A stretch of DNA of 32,721 nucleotides from an uncultured Bryobacterales bacterium (GTDB taxonomy: Bacteria > Acidobacteriota > Terriglobia > Bryobacterales > Bryobacteraceae), in assembly GCA_937959285.1 (NCBI GenBank), contig CALGAR010000105.1, positions 1 to 32,721 of the forward strand, given 5' to 3'. The notes beneath the pieces are model-generated. The model did no database searches and was not told the origin of the DNA. It worked only from the letters and a program-made list of their open reading frames with translations. Below, piece after piece: positions 8,455 to 16,552 of the stretch (positions are counted from its first letter, which is position 1; every line of letters begins with the position of its first letter). The translations under genes and the position numbers were made by a program.

Positions 8455-11400
8455 CTATAGCCGAATCGTCACCGTGAGGTCCCGGCCCGGATTCCCAGCG
8501 CCGCCTTGAGGTGCGGCCACAATGTCCAGATCAAGCGACGCACCCGCTCGCAGCGGCGGCAGACCGAAGCCGTCGACTACGTTCGAGATTGTCGCCCCAG
8601 GCGGAATCGTCAGAACTGCGTAAGTCTCCGAGTCCTGCCGAAGCTCCAGGACGACAGGTTCGAGAGCCGGCGCCTCGCGGACCGTGGCGAAAATGTCTCG
8701 TACCGACTGCGTCGCGTCTACAATCAGGGTAGGAACGGCGTTCGACTGAACCGCAAGGTACCCTTCCACCTGCATCGACATCTGCCCGCCGGAGAGCGTT
8801 CGCAAGCCGCCATCAACCAGTGAGGTAAATGAGAACCGGGACGTTTCGCTATGTCCCCGGCTGTTGGTGACGAAGAGCTCTCCCAGGGCGATTCGCGCAT
8901 TGGGCAGGTAAAACGGAAAGCTGTAGTTGCCGCTGGCCGGGCTACCGAAGAAGTCTCGAACAAACGGGAGCACGAACACTTTTCGATCAAGGTGGTACAC
9001 CTTCTCGCCCGCGTCGTGGCTGGACAAAGGGCTTTCGTGCGACGCACGAACGACGCGGTACCGCTGCCCGTCGTCGAGCACCTCACTGATCACCATGATT
9101 TCCCGGCCCACCTGCAGCCAGTGCCCGGCTTGACCAGGGCCGGGCGCATTCAGCTCAACGTACTCCGTCTCCTCATCCATCGGTGCAGCCAGCTCGTACG
9201 GGTTTGGGCTCTTCAGTTCGTCCCAGTAGCCCACGGAGAACGTTCCTGCCGTGATGCTCCGCGTATTCTCCAGACTCGGAAATCCAATCGCCAGAAGCTC
9301 GGCATTGCCCCGCCCAACTACCGAAAGACCAAACACTGGCGCATCGGGCTTATCCGCGTCGACAGATGCACCGCCAATGCGCCATCGCGTAACTGGCGAC
9401 AGTTCCAAAGAGCACTCATCGCCGAACACATTCGCGCTCCTGCCAACGATATGAATCGTGGCTCCGCCCCGATTCGGCACTTCGAACTCCACAGGACTCG
9501 CCGTCGTTTGGACAGCAAAATGCCAGGCGGATTCGGCGACACAGAACTTGCTCGTTCCGTCTGGCTCTACCACCCAATTGGAAGACAGCGTAAGAGTCGT
9601 CTCGTCGTTTGAGAGAACAATCGCCTCCTGTCCGGCTCCCCGCCCCGCCGTGATCCGCACCGTCATCCCCTTGTGCTCATCCGGTACCATCTGGAGGCTG
9701 CTGTTTCCGATGGTGTTCCTCGAAAAGATCTCAGCGTCCGTCTCAGGGCGTGTCTCCAACCGCCAATAGAAATTGGCATGGTCATAATTCGCATCCGGGG
9801 GCCGAATCGCCTCAGCCTCCAGACCGTCATCGACAAAGGTTGCCGAGATCGGCTGATTGGAAGCGATCCTTAGAAGCTGTGCAGGTGACGATCCGCGGTA
9901 GACATGGAAGCCAGCTGCGCCAGACGGGAAGCTTAAGCTGTTCAGCGTGACCCGGTTCGTATCGGACCCTGCTGGGATGCGAGCCCGCGCAACAAAGGAA
10001 ATGCCCGTCTCCTCCCCCTGACCATCCACTGCCGAAACCGCGTAGTAGTATGTCTGGCCTCCCGGCAAGCTCCCGCCCACCGTCTCGATATCCGGCGAGA
10101 AGCCGAGAATCGGCAGACCGCGCAGAGCCGCCGTTGGTTTCGTGGGAGCAATAAATCCCACCTTGAGGCGCAGGATCATAGCACCGTCCGCACCCTCGGC
10201 GCCCTGCTCCACCACCTCGTAGTCCGTTTCGCCGTCGCTCCTCGCAATCAGTCCAACGAGTGGCCGCGGAATGCGTACTTCGTACTCCCTCTGGCGCCGG
10301 CCCGGCCGCTCCAGCCCGCTGTCGGTTTCGTACCAAAGGTCTTCATGAATCTGAGCGACGATAGTCGCCGTCATGTAATTCGGCCCCGGGATGATTCGCC
10401 GGATGCGGAAGGGCTGCCGGTTAAATCCTTCCTTGAGATAAGTAATCGTGATGATATCGCCCGGCTGAAGCCCGATCGCACGGACGCTCGTATCGAATTC
10501 CACATAGACATTCCCGCGCACCGACCTGTCCAGTTGCGTTCTTATAATCCGAGACGCTTGACTGAAGTTCGGAATGCCGAGCGCATTCAACGGCGCGCTG
10601 ATTTCCTGATTCGCCACAACCGCATCGTCGACATTCACTATCGACAGGCTGTCCTGCTGGTACTCGTTGAACTCGTCCTGAAACTCGACGTGAAAGCGAT
10701 TGGGCGTATCTGCCGTACTTCGAGACCAGACGCGGAGGGCCGGTTCTCCGGATCCACGACGCAAGATGCCTGAAAACGGCGATGAGCTGTCTCCAAATTC
10801 GTACGCCGGCCATCCGCCGTCGAGAGGCTCCGTGCTGTTGCTTCCTTCCGGCTTCTCGGGCTGCTGCAATCGCAGTGTTGTTTCCGGCCGTAGCTGCAGC
10901 TTCCCTTCACCGCTGAACGTCAGTTGAAGACTGCTCCCCACTCGGATGCCGCGGACGATATCGGCGGCGCTTCTACGTTTCGTCAGCACCAGGTTGCACT
11001 GAAACCTCGGGATCATTACGAGGTTTCCATTGTTGTCTCGTGCCTCAATCTGTTCTGCACAGAATGCCGCGGTCTTCGCGAAGCTCTTTACGTCAATCTC
11101 GTCGAACCGCCAACCGCTGCGGCGGAATACATCCAGAAGCACCCAGGCGGGATTGTTGGTAAAGCTTTCTCCCAGATAGTTCCCATTCTCATCGAAGCGA
11201 GGCAGCTTAAGCCCCTGAAGCAGCACTTTTACGCGCGGCAACGATTTTCCGTCGCTGATACGGTTCGGCACGACCAGAGAAAGGAACGCCATACTGCCGT
11301 AGGGATCTCCCAGAGGATTCCCGGCAGAGTCCGCAAAATCGAGGTTGAACCCTCCATTGCGTCCTCCCTTGCTGACGATGTTGAACCATCCGGTCCCCGT

Positions 11401-12369
11401 CATGTTGACGCCGGCCACCCCTTCCGGGATCTCGATATCGTTGACGACGACCTTCAGCACGCCTTCGATCTCGCCCGCTCCCAGGAGCACCTCCATTCGA
11501 GTGAGGTTTCCGTCGTTCCGAGCAAACACGATCGGGGGTTCATACCAGGCAGTGCCGTATATGATAGGTACGAAATCGTTGTACCGTGCCTGGTTCTCGA
11601 CAGTGCGGGAAAGGTGGGTGCCTTTCTCTCCGTAGCTCCGCACCAGGATGTCCGACGGAACGAATTCCAGACCTCCGAACCTGGCCGTTGGCCGCCCCGC
11701 CGAGTCCCGACGAAACATCCCTCGCTGCTCGCATTGCTCCCGGCTGTAGTCGCAGGACGTGAACGGTCCGTTCGTATCCAGGTTTCCGACGCCTCCCGTC
11801 ACATCCGGCGAGTAGCCGCATCGATAGAAAAAGGAATACTTGCCATCCGGCCCGCCGTCGACCGCAACCTGCCGCTGCTCTGCTGTTGCCGGAAACATCC
11901 ACGGACATCGGCGCTGTATCCTCACTTCCGGCAGCAGGAGCCGCTGCAGGCTGAGCCGGTTTGTGAAGCTGAGCCGGATGCTTGTCTCGTTGATCTCCTC
12001 CGGAGGATTCGCGATGCCGACGAACAACGTCACGGTCTCGCTGACCGGCACTTCCTCAACCAGATCAACAAATGCGAACCGCGCCTTCAGCCGCGCACCC
12101 TTCCACCCGCCGTTCCGCTCAATCTGCGAGAATCTGGAGTCAACATTGGAAAGTGTGAGTGAGAGGCGGGAAAGACTGTCGACTCCGTCCTCGGATCCCG
12201 ACTTGAGCTCAAATGCATTGTGCCGCAATACCCGAGCTTCATAGGTCTTCCCGTCAACGGTCACACGATGCGTCGACCAGCGCTCGATCGCCCCTGTCGG
12301 TAGTTCGCATTCGAACAGCACTAGCGGCGTGTCGAGCTGCTCTTGTTCTTTCAGGACGTGAATCGGCAT
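8455..12369 (-). CDS. Fused tail hub / tip protein of the phage-like particle
   Basis: This is the largest protein of the cluster, 1304 residues. Residues 1-240 look like the DUF2163/BR0599 or lambda gpL-type hub protein. Four cysteines (155, 184, 206, 213) followed by RFGGLEF are arranged like the iron-sulfur-binding cysteines known in gpL-type tail tip proteins. The middle resembles gpJ-type central hub material. A fibronectin-III-like segment lies near residues 750-840 (TYYYAVSAVDGQGEE then GFHVYRGSSP). The last ~90 residues (TIPPGATISNVVDGFGLPPL and the terminal DLTVTIRL) form a beta-rich module common at the ends of phage tip and fibre proteins and probably bind the cell surface. In gene transfer agents and siphoviruses these functions are often separate genes, so this is a fusion. 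No peptidase domain was recognised. The ATG at 12369 lies 3 bp after the previous stop. Confidence 0.8.
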   Translation of the reverse strand: MPIHVLKEQEQLDTPLVLFECELPTGAIERWSTHRVTVDGKTYEARVLRHNAFELKSGSEDGVDSLSRLSLTLSNVDSRFSQIERNGGWKGARLKARFAFVDLVEEVPVSETVTLFVGIANPPEEINETSIRLSFTNRLSLQRLLLPEVRIQRRCPWMFPATAEQRQVAVDGGPDGKYSFFYRCGYSPDVTGGVGNLDTNGPFTSCDYSREQCEQRGMFRRDSAGRPTARFGGLEFVPSDILVRSYGEKGTHLSRTVENQARYNDFVPIIYGTAWYEPPIVFARNDGNLTRMEVLLGAGEIEGVLKVVVNDIEIPEGVAGVNMTGTGWFNIVSKGGRNGGFNLDFADSAGNPLGDPYGSMAFLSLVVPNRISDGKSLPRVKVLLQGLKLPRFDENGNYLGESFTNNPAWVLLDVFRRSGWRFDEIDVKSFAKTAAFCAEQIEARDNNGNLVMIPRFQCNLVLTKRRSAADIVRGIRVGSSLQLTFSGEGKLQLRPETTLRLQQPEKPEGSNSTEPLDGGWPAYEFGDSSSPFSGILRRGSGEPALRVWSRSTADTPNRFHVEFQDEFNEYQQDSLSIVNVDDAVVANQEISAPLNALGIPNFSQASRIIRTQLDRSVRGNVYVEFDTSVRAIGLQPGDIITITYLKEGFNRQPFRIRRIIPGPNYMTATIVAQIHEDLWYETDSGLERPGRRQREYEVRIPRPLVGLIARSDGETDYEVVEQGAEGADGAMILRLKVGFIAPTKPTAALRGLPILGFSPDIETVGGSLPGGQTYYYAVSAVDGQGEETGISFVARARIPAGSDTNRVTLNSLSFPSGAAGFHVYRGSSPAQLLRIASNQPISATFVDDGLEAEAIRPPDANYDHANFYWRLETRPETDAEIFSRNTIGNSSLQMVPDEHKGMTVRITAGRGAGQEAIVLSNDETTLTLSSNWVVEPDGTSKFCVAESAWHFAVQTTASPVEFEVPNRGGATIHIVGRSANVFGDECSLELSPVTRWRIGGASVDADKPDAPVFGLSVVGRGNAELLAIGFPSLENTRSITAGTFSVGYWDELKSPNPYELAAPMDEETEYVELNAPGPGQAGHWLQVGREIMVISEVLDDGQRYRVVRASHESPLSSHDAGEKVYHLDRKVFVLPFVRDFFGSPASGNYSFPFYLPNARIALGELFVTNSRGHSETSRFSFTSLVDGGLRTLSGGQMSMQVEGYLAVQSNAVPTLIVDATQSVRDIFATVREAPALEPVVLELRQDSETYAVLTIPPGATISNVVDGFGLPPLRAGASLDLDIVAAPQGGAGNPGRDLTVTIRL

Positions 12370-12372
12370 TTG

Positions 12373-13173
12373 CTACACCTCGGTGAGGCTGGATCGCAGT
12401 CGAAGCAGGCAGGCGTACAGCCCGTCCGAATGAGCAATGACGGATAATCTGTCATCGACGAACCGCGTCCGCGGGAAAACCCCGCTTTGCCCTAGTGTTC
12501 TCTTGTAAGTGGAAGGATGTAGCTGAGGTTCCACCTGCAAACCAAAAACTTCTACGCTCGCGCCCGGCTCAAGCTCCACACCAAATCGTATTTGCTCGGC
12601 GCTGCTCATCAAACTGCCGTGACAAAACGACCGGCTCCAACTCCCGCTCGTGCGCACCTCGACCCGGTCGGCCAACCCGCCGCTCTCTCTAATCAGAAAC
12701 AGGGAGTCGCCGGAATTTGAGCGCACGGACACGCTGAACACATACTGGTACCAGCCAGGTGCGTGAATGACCTGGGATAGCGACTGGCTGACTTGTGCGA
12801 GGTTCGTGATCCGGACAGCCCGGTTTGTGCCGAGCGGATCGCTAATGCCCGTCGTAATCTGTAGCAATGGGCCTTTCGACCAGACTCCCGCCTCGAAGTC
12901 TTCGCTCCAGGCAAGAAGATTCGACGTCGGATCAAGGAATGTGAACGTCGCAAGCCGGCCCTCCACGTTGCGATGCAAGTTATCGAGCGCCATCCATTCA
13001 TCCTGGCTCAATGAGGTGTACCTGAGTTCCCATTCCACGGCGGCTGCCTCAGGATCAGCCAGCTTCAGCTCCCGTCCGTCAGTCGATACCGTTTGAATCG
13101 TCCTTCTCACTAGCCGCTTTGATAGCGGGAACTGGCTGACGCATCCGGTTGAGAGTTGCGGGAAGAAGTTCAT
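12373..13173 (-). CDS. Second distal-tail-like protein with a carbohydrate-binding-like C-terminal domain
   Basis: The 266-residue protein has two parts. Residues 1-90 parallel the 117-residue neighbour encoded just upstream: both have an aromatic/basic strand, the pattern LS-x-x-E-x-x-x-L and a G-x-x-x-x-F-x-F-x-DP turn, so this part is a DUF2460/distal-tail-like module. Residues 90-230 (LLAWSEDFEAGVWSK, ITTGISDPLGTNRAVRI, then EVFGLQVEP) match the jelly-roll carbohydrate-binding-like domain frequent in phage tail and spike proteins. Its probable site is the tail tip ring, with the extra domain touching host glycans. It starts with ATGA overlapping the upstream stop and ends 3 bp before the hub gene. 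Confidence 0.65.
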   Translation of the reverse strand: MNFFPQLSTGCVSQFPLSKRLVRRTIQTVSTDGRELKLADPEAAAVEWELRYTSLSQDEWMALDNLHRNVEGRLATFTFLDPTSNLLAWSEDFEAGVWSKGPLLQITTGISDPLGTNRAVRITNLAQVSQSLSQVIHAPGWYQYVFSVSVRSNSGDSLFLIRESGGLADRVEVRTSGSWSRSFCHGSLMSSAEQIRFGVELEPGASVEVFGLQVEPQLHPSTYKRTLGQSGVFPRTRFVDDRLSVIAHSDGLYACLLRLRSSLTEV

Positions 13174-13523
13174 CTCATCTCCTTGATCGTGAGTTCTGTC
13201 CTGGCTCTGGACTCGTCGTCAAACTCGAAGGTCAGTTCGTCGTTCTCCAGGCTGCAATTGGGATATTCCGTGCCATCCCATGGATCCCGGAAGGAGAAGC
13301 TTCCACGGCTGCCCTGGACCGCGTTGAAGAACTCCTGGAGCATCAGCACCTCCTCCTCGCTCAGCAGCTCTAGCCGCACCAGCCATCTCCTCAGCGGCTT
13401 CCTCTGCGTGCTGACTCGCTGCTCGCTGCCGTCGACGAACCGTAGGACTTCCGTGCGAAAGTCGACGTCCCTCCGGCTCGGGTACTGCAAGATAGCGCCG
13501 GTCTTGAGTGTTGGAAAAGTCAT
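13170..13523 (-). CDS. Distal tail protein, DUF2460-like
   Basis: A 117-residue protein resembling DUF2460, the family of the distal tail protein of the Rhodobacter gene transfer agent. Visible features are the opening LKTGAILQYPSRR, the strand TEVLRFVDGSEQR, and SEEEVLMLQEFF followed by RGSFSFRDPWDGTEY, the turn-rich end of the module. It would form a hexameric ring linking the tail tube to the hub. Position between the tape-measure-like gene and the hub gene is exactly where this function is expected. The stop overlaps the next ATG (ATGA), and the start is 3 bp after the previous stop. Fold prediction would settle the assignment. Confidence 0.7.
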   Translation of the reverse strand: MTFPTLKTGAILQYPSRRDVDFRTEVLRFVDGSEQRVSTQRKPLRRWLVRLELLSEEEVLMLQEFFNAVQGSRGSFSFRDPWDGTEYPNCSLENDELTFEFDDESRARTELTIKEMR

Positions 13524-13526
13524 AGG

Positions 13527-14183
13527 CTACAGATCCGTGACGACGTCGTTCAGCGAATGCGAATGCAGCATCGCCTCCCGCACAGCCCGTGCGATTTCCT
13601 CGCTGTGGTCGAGAAAGGATCGGCTGTCCATGGCTTGCACCTGAACCGTGACCTGAGGGATAACCGGAGCGGCCTGCCGGAGACGGGGCAGGCTGTCCTG
13701 CCTGTAATCCACTCCGAGCACAGCATCTCCCGTCGCCGCCGAGACACCTCCCTCAATCCGGATCGGCGGGGGAGGAACATAAGGAATCAGCGGAGGCGGT
13801 TCTTCTCGTCCTCCGCCGCCGAAAAGACGCAGCAGCCCGGAGATAAGCGGTGATATCCCAAAGCCGCTGGTTAGCACGGAAAGAAGCGGGTTGCTCGATC
13901 TGTTGGAAGTCGAGCCGGTCAGTCCCGACACGACGCTGGACACCACGGACCCTCCTGCGCTGCTCGCGGCGCCCGAAGGCAGCCCCGTCGCAATTTGCGC
14001 CACAGCAGATCCAATGCCCGCCAGCAGATTCTCCACACCGGTGCTGCCCGCTACGTTGGTCGCCAGATCTTCGATCCGCTTGGCGACTGCCTCGATCGCA
14101 CCCTCTTTCGGCAGCACACTGCTCATGCCGGGCGCCGCCCGCAACAGGCCCAGCAGAAGTCTCTCCACATCATTCATTTCCAT
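13527..14183 (-). CDS. Very short tape-measure-like tail protein
   Basis: This 218-residue protein occupies the tape-measure position, directly after the frameshifted chaperone pair and before the distal tail protein. Its N-terminal half has amphipathic helices and a long Gly/Ser/Ala/Leu-rich low-complexity stretch (residues 40-120), as in the membrane-active parts of tape measures. A proline-rich hinge (PPPLIPYVPPPPI, near 128-140) follows, then a C-terminal helical segment (RSFLDHSEEIARAVREAML). Phage tape measures commonly have 600-2000 residues; at about 0.15 nm of tail per residue this one would set a tail of only about 30 nm. AAGGA precedes ATG 14183 at good spacing. The assignment rests on position and composition, not on a recognised domain. 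Confidence 0.6.
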   Translation of the reverse strand: MEMNDVERLLLGLLRAAPGMSSVLPKEGAIEAVAKRIEDLATNVAGSTGVENLLAGIGSAVAQIATGLPSGAASSAGGSVVSSVVSGLTGSTSNRSSNPLLSVLTSGFGISPLISGLLRLFGGGGREEPPPLIPYVPPPPIRIEGGVSAATGDAVLGVDYRQDSLPRLRQAAPVIPQVTVQVQAMDSRSFLDHSEEIARAVREAMLHSHSLNDVVTDL

Positions 14184-14867
14184 GGCTGTTATCCTTGGCG
14201 AGTTCCGCCTCTAAGAGCAGGAAGGCATCGACCGACCGAGCTGGTAGATCATAAAGCCCGTGCGGCATCCCAATCAGTCGATGCGCCGTGTACTCCTCAA
14301 GCAGCACGATGCTGCTGGGAGTAATGAGCGAAACAGGGCAGACAGTGGTGGATACGCCTCGCCTTGCCCACACCACTTTGCGCGTGGCCGCCGTGCTTTC
14401 CTCGACAAAGCCGCATCCACGGCGGATTTCCAGGCCGTTCTTCCTGCATTCGTCGCACCTCCACCCGGCCGGATTTGAGCGAAAGAAGTGGAAGGCGACA
14501 ATCAGTTTTTTCGGTCTTCTTCCGACAGGCCGCACTCCGCCTTGATCGCGCCCAGCGCTTCAAGGCATAAGTCCTCAGGCCCCTTCTCGATCAGCTCTTC
14601 AGGACCTGCCGGCTGGCCGTCGATAACGAGCCCTTCGACGCCGACCAATCCCCACCGGAGATACAGCCGATCGATTTCGCGTGCGAGCATCGCGGCCTCA
14701 ATCCTCCTTGCTGGGTCTTGCCCTGCCTCCAGAAAACTGACCTTCCGGCTCAGCTCCCGGACTTGCCGCGTCAGCTCCAGACGCCTTCCAAACGACATGC
14801 GCGCAATCCTGTAGACAACCTGCGGATCTTGGCGGGATGGCACTAAGACTGTGCTGTCGTAGTTCAT
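14170..14867 (-). CDS. Tail-assembly chaperone G-T fusion made by -1 ribosomal frameshifting
   Basis: Translation would follow 14867 to 14505, slip back one base at 14505, and continue to the stop at 14170, giving 232 residues (121 from G plus 111 from T). The join is the G/GT arrangement conserved in long-tailed phages and gene transfer agents, where the small fraction of fusion product bridges tape measure and tail tube. The T part contains WRCDEC and, ten residues later, another Cys (RGCGF), suggesting a small metal-binding knuckle. Its end overlaps the tape-measure-like gene by 14 bp. An alternative is independent start of the T frame at GTG 14535, but the frameshift signal makes the fusion much more likely. 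Confidence 0.75.
14452..14511 (-). promoter_or_regulatory. Programmed -1 ribosomal frameshift signal (slippery heptamer plus stem-loop)
   Basis: Reading the minus strand, CGA AAA AAC TGA contains the heptamer A AAA AAC (14511 to 14505) in the correct zero-frame phase, directly before the stop of G. After a 5-nt spacer comes GTCGCCTTCCAC (14499-14488), which pairs with GTGGAGGTGCGAC (14464-14452): 12 base pairs with one bulged base and one G-U pair, enclosing a 23-nt loop. Heptamer phase, spacer and stem all fit known -1 frameshift stimulators. Confidence 0.82.
14502..14867 (-). CDS. Tail-assembly chaperone G (zero-frame product)
   Basis: The unshifted product has 121 residues, mostly helical and charged (RRLELTRQVRELSRKVSFLEAG, then REIDRLYLRWGL), ending DRKN just before TGA. 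In siphovirus-like systems protein G is an assembly factor absent from the finished tail. ATG 14867, preceded by GTAAGGAC, is preferred over the upstream TTG at 14885, which would overlap the tail tube gene; with ATG the gap to the tube stop is 4 bp. Between tube gene and tape measure is the invariant location of this gene. No domain is recognised by sequence alone; position and the frameshift carry the call. Confidence 0.7.
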   Translation of the reverse strand: MNYDSTVLVPSRQDPQVVYRIARMSFGRRLELTRQVRELSRKVSFLEAGQDPARRIEAAMLAREIDRLYLRWGLVGVEGLVIDGQPAGPEELIEKGPEDLCLEALGAIKAECGLSEEDRKN

Positions 14868-14871
14868 GTCC

Positions 14872-16041
14872 TTACCCGAACGCAACTGCGATCTCGTCGT
14901 TCACCGTGCCCTGAGCGCGGGAGCCAGAGAAGCGCCACTGAAGCCTTCTCTCGCTGTCGTCAAACACCGGTACCTCCGGAACCACGCTCTTCAAATACAC
15001 TCCAAACAGTTGGCCTGGTTGTTCGCCGAGCTGAATCTGAACACTGATCGGCGATCTTTGCCGGGCGGCCTGGTACAGCTCCCGCGTAACTTCCTCGCCC
15101 TGCTCATACAGCGAAAAGCTGATCTGGACTGTTCTCCTCCCCGGTACGATGCACCGCGGGCCTTGCAGGCCGAATTCACGAGACCTTAGCTCGACATCGT
15201 TGTCGATCAGAATCTCGCCATCCGTCAGCGTGAAGACTTGTTTTGGAGTATTCCCAAGCCAAACCTGCCCGAGATTGCCTGGTATCACCGAGTAGTCAAA
15301 GGAAAGGCCTTCCGGCTCCGCCGGATAAGCTGTAAGTCCTCCCTGGCCGGATTCAAAGCTTGCGCTGTCGATCACGTCCGCGGCGGGACCTGAGAACTCA
15401 AACTGATGGAAGTCCGCGTTGATGCGAATCCACATGCGGTTAATTGCTGCGCCGCGGATGATCCGCTGGACAGCCGAGGACGGCCCCCAGTAGTCAAAAA
15501 TGCTCACGCCGCTTAGGTCGTTAGCCGGCAGATATGTCATCGTCGGGAAGAGCGGCGAGCCTGGCGAGGGAGCGATCGTAAATGGGGCATTCAATTGAAC
15601 CCTGGTCGCGTCAGGAATTGCTGCGACAAAGCGAATTTCCCCGCCGAACGCGACAGCCTGGTCCAGGGAAAGCCCGTGCGGTGACGCAAACTCCAGCAGC
15701 TGCCCACTGCCGCCCGCTATCGTCGCGCCGTGGAAGCGAAGCCCGGGTGCCCCGAGCGCCCCCTGAACCAGTGCATCGTGTGCGGGCGCGCCGTTCGTAT
15801 CTCCCCAGGAGGTCATGTACGTCGTTAGGTGGAAAGATGTCTCGCGCCGCAGCCCGGCCGGAAGACCGCCGAAAGTCCGTCCCCCTGTCTTGTCGCGTCG
15901 CTGTACTCGTTCCGTCCGCTGCTCCACCGCTAACTTCACGGCCGGAAACTGCGCCGCGGCGGTTATCGCTGGCACCGTTCCGTAACTGCTCTCGATCGCC
16001 GCGTAGAACCGGTTGTCGTTAGATGAGATATAGCAGGGCAT
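14872..16041 (-). CDS. Major tail (tail tube) protein candidate
   Basis: A 389-residue, beta-rich protein with a short N-terminal segment typical of tail tube proteins (ISSNDNRFYAAIESSYGTVPAI). It is followed by alternating strands and loops such as VKLAVEQRTERVQRRDKTGG and SFHLTTYMTSW. The C-terminal region has RRTVQISFSLYEQGEEVTRELYQAARQRSPISVQIQ-type strand-helix-strand pattern common to tube folds. It lies just before the G/GT pair, the usual tube position. It is longer than many tube proteins (150-250 residues), so an extra insertion domain in residues 100-200 is likely. AGGAAG sits 6 bases before ATG 16041. It is not a sheath: no contraction genes occur nearby. Confidence 0.65.
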   Translation of the reverse strand: MPCYISSNDNRFYAAIESSYGTVPAITAAAQFPAVKLAVEQRTERVQRRDKTGGRTFGGLPAGLRRETSFHLTTYMTSWGDTNGAPAHDALVQGALGAPGLRFHGATIAGGSGQLLEFASPHGLSLDQAVAFGGEIRFVAAIPDATRVQLNAPFTIAPSPGSPLFPTMTYLPANDLSGVSIFDYWGPSSAVQRIIRGAAINRMWIRINADFHQFEFSGPAADVIDSASFESGQGGLTAYPAEPEGLSFDYSVIPGNLGQVWLGNTPKQVFTLTDGEILIDNDVELRSREFGLQGPRCIVPGRRTVQISFSLYEQGEEVTRELYQAARQRSPISVQIQLGEQPGQLFGVYLKSVVPEVPVFDDSERRLQWRFSGSRAQGTVNDEIAVAFG

Positions 16042-16050
16042 AAGTGCTTC

Positions 16051-16548
16051 CTATTTCAGACTTAGATTCACGTCGAAGCTGATCTTCGCCGCCTGAACGA
16101 AATTCCGTCCGCCGCTCTTCACCGGGCTGATCTCAATCTCATACCCGCCGTCGAAGAACATGCCTTGGCCCCAGTCGCCGCGACTTCGAGTGAGTATCTC
16201 CGTGAGTGCGTCCAGATAGTATCCGACATCCCGAGTAACTACCTCGGCCCTCTCATGTGACACGCGCAGCTCGAGCGTCGTACGAACAATTCCCGAAAAC
16301 GACCGGAACTTCTCGCGCATCTGGTTCTGCACATAGCTCACGTACACATACAGCACCGGATACCGGACCTTCGCGCTGCGTTCCGCCAGCTCGACAGAGA
16401 TGTTTTGAGACAGAACCTGTTCCGGCAGGATGGGTTTCAGCTCCGCGCTGGATTGTTGGGAAAGCCGCGCAATCTCCCCTTCGAGCACACCCGGGCTCTG
16501 CAGGAGCTGAAGGACTTTGTGAATAACAAGGCTTCCGGTTTGTGCCAT
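16051..16548 (-). CDS. Tail terminator / tail completion protein candidate
   Basis: A 165-residue alpha/beta protein starting at ATG 16548 (MAQTGSLV), four bases after the upstream stop; in-frame starts further upstream would overlap the neck gene. The opening helix (IHKVLQLLQS) followed by strands YPVLYVYVSYV, TTLELRVSHE and a C-terminal VQAAKISFDVNLSL strand resembles small tail-terminator or head-tail joining proteins that cap the tube (gpU-type). The position between neck protein and tail tube supports this. No specific family signature can be read by eye, so the function is inferred from place and fold pattern. Confidence 0.5.
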   Translation of the reverse strand: MAQTGSLVIHKVLQLLQSPGVLEGEIARLSQQSSAELKPILPEQVLSQNISVELAERSAKVRYPVLYVYVSYVQNQMREKFRSFSGIVRTTLELRVSHERAEVVTRDVGYYLDALTEILTRSRGDWGQGMFFDGGYEIEISPVKSGGRNFVQAAKISFDVNLSLK

Positions 16549-16552
16549 GGCA

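Noticed and set aside
10924..12162. Long plus-strand open frame (412 codons) inside the hub gene
   Set aside because: It is antisense to a gene with clear hub motifs, its translation has no recognisable domain, and GC-rich third positions commonly keep such frames open.
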